A stretch of DNA of 6,624 bases, taken from positions 1 to 6,624 of the forward strand of contig JAMDDA010000166.1 in the NCBI GenBank assembly GCA_023488925.1. The letters are read 5' to 3'. Below the pieces are notes generated by a model. It was not told where the DNA came from. It made no database searches and worked only from the letters and a program-made list of their open reading frames with translations. Of this stretch, positions 6,553 to 6,624 are shown one piece after another; the first letter of the stretch is position 1, and every line of letters begins with the position of its first letter. The DNA comes from Actinomycetota bacterium (GTDB lineage: Bacteria > Actinomycetota > Thermoleophilia > RBG-16-64-13). A program made the position numbers and the translations under genes.

Positions 6553-6557
6553 CCTCC
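6553..6557 (-). promoter_or_regulatory. Ribosome binding site that decides the metK TTG start
   Basis: The minus strand reads GGAGG at 6557-6553, exactly 6 nt before the TTG at 6546-6544. No ATG or GTG lies nearby in frame, so the TTG is well supported. A small GCGGA/TCCGC stem-loop (6580-6564) sits just upstream of the site and may or may not matter. Confidence 0.8.
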
Positions 6558-6624
6558 AGGTCGGCGGACCACCGTTCCGCCTGCTCCGCTTTCACTTCCC
6601 ATATCCTGCGGTCTCCGGCCGCAG

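Noticed and set aside
6547..6624. SAM riboswitch or other leader element upstream of metK
   Set aside because: Only 78 nt are available; they show small hairpins (for example CTGCGG/CCGCAG at 6624-6606) but no SAM aptamer signature.
1..6624. Defence system, CRISPR array, prophage or other novel multi-gene system
   Set aside because: Every coding stretch is a recognisable housekeeping gene, and no direct-repeat array, integrase, transposase or toxin-antitoxin pair is visible.

Overview
The window is a compact, GC-rich bacterial chromosomal segment of housekeeping genes, all on the minus strand. In transcription order it reads metK, priA, def, fmt, rpe, then an FMN riboswitch and the 5' part of ribD, which runs off or breaks at the left edge. 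The order metK - priA - (def) - fmt - rpe - ribD resembles the arrangement I recall from Actinobacteria such as mycobacteria. The proteins fit a deep-branching actinobacterial lineage, for example Thermoleophilia- or Coriobacteriia-like, because PriA keeps its complete helicase and zinc motifs. This placement is an inference from gene order and sequence style; no search was run.

Layout from right to left, which is the direction of transcription. Positions 6624-6547 are a short leader with a strong ribosome binding site in front of a TTG start. Positions 6546-5335 are metK (S-adenosylmethionine synthetase). Positions 5334-5175 are a gap almost filled by a 108-bp imperfect palindrome that resembles a miniature transposable element. 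Positions 5174-2955 are priA (replication-restart helicase). Positions 2947-2432 are def (peptide deformylase), 2435-1449 are fmt (Met-tRNAfMet formyltransferase), and 1446-757 are rpe (ribulose-5-phosphate 3-epimerase). From priA to rpe the genes are packed with gaps of 7 nt or less, or overlap by 4 nt, so they probably form one operon. Positions 756-525 are a leader holding a clear FMN (RFN) riboswitch and an apparent ribosome-binding-site sequestering hairpin. Positions 524-18 are ribD, with a recognisable deaminase domain that stops abruptly at the start of the reductase domain.

Functionally, fmt and def are the start and end of the N-formylmethionine cycle: Fmt formylates the initiator tRNA and Def removes the formyl group from new proteins. 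MetK makes S-adenosylmethionine. Rpe interconverts pentose phosphates, and ribulose-5-phosphate is also a riboflavin precursor, which gives a loose metabolic link to the riboswitch-controlled ribD.

I found no exotic or defence-like system. The points most worth a second look are the proposed mutually exclusive pairings in the FMN riboswitch expression platform, the sudden end of ribD about 20 bases from the window edge, and the palindromic element between metK and priA.
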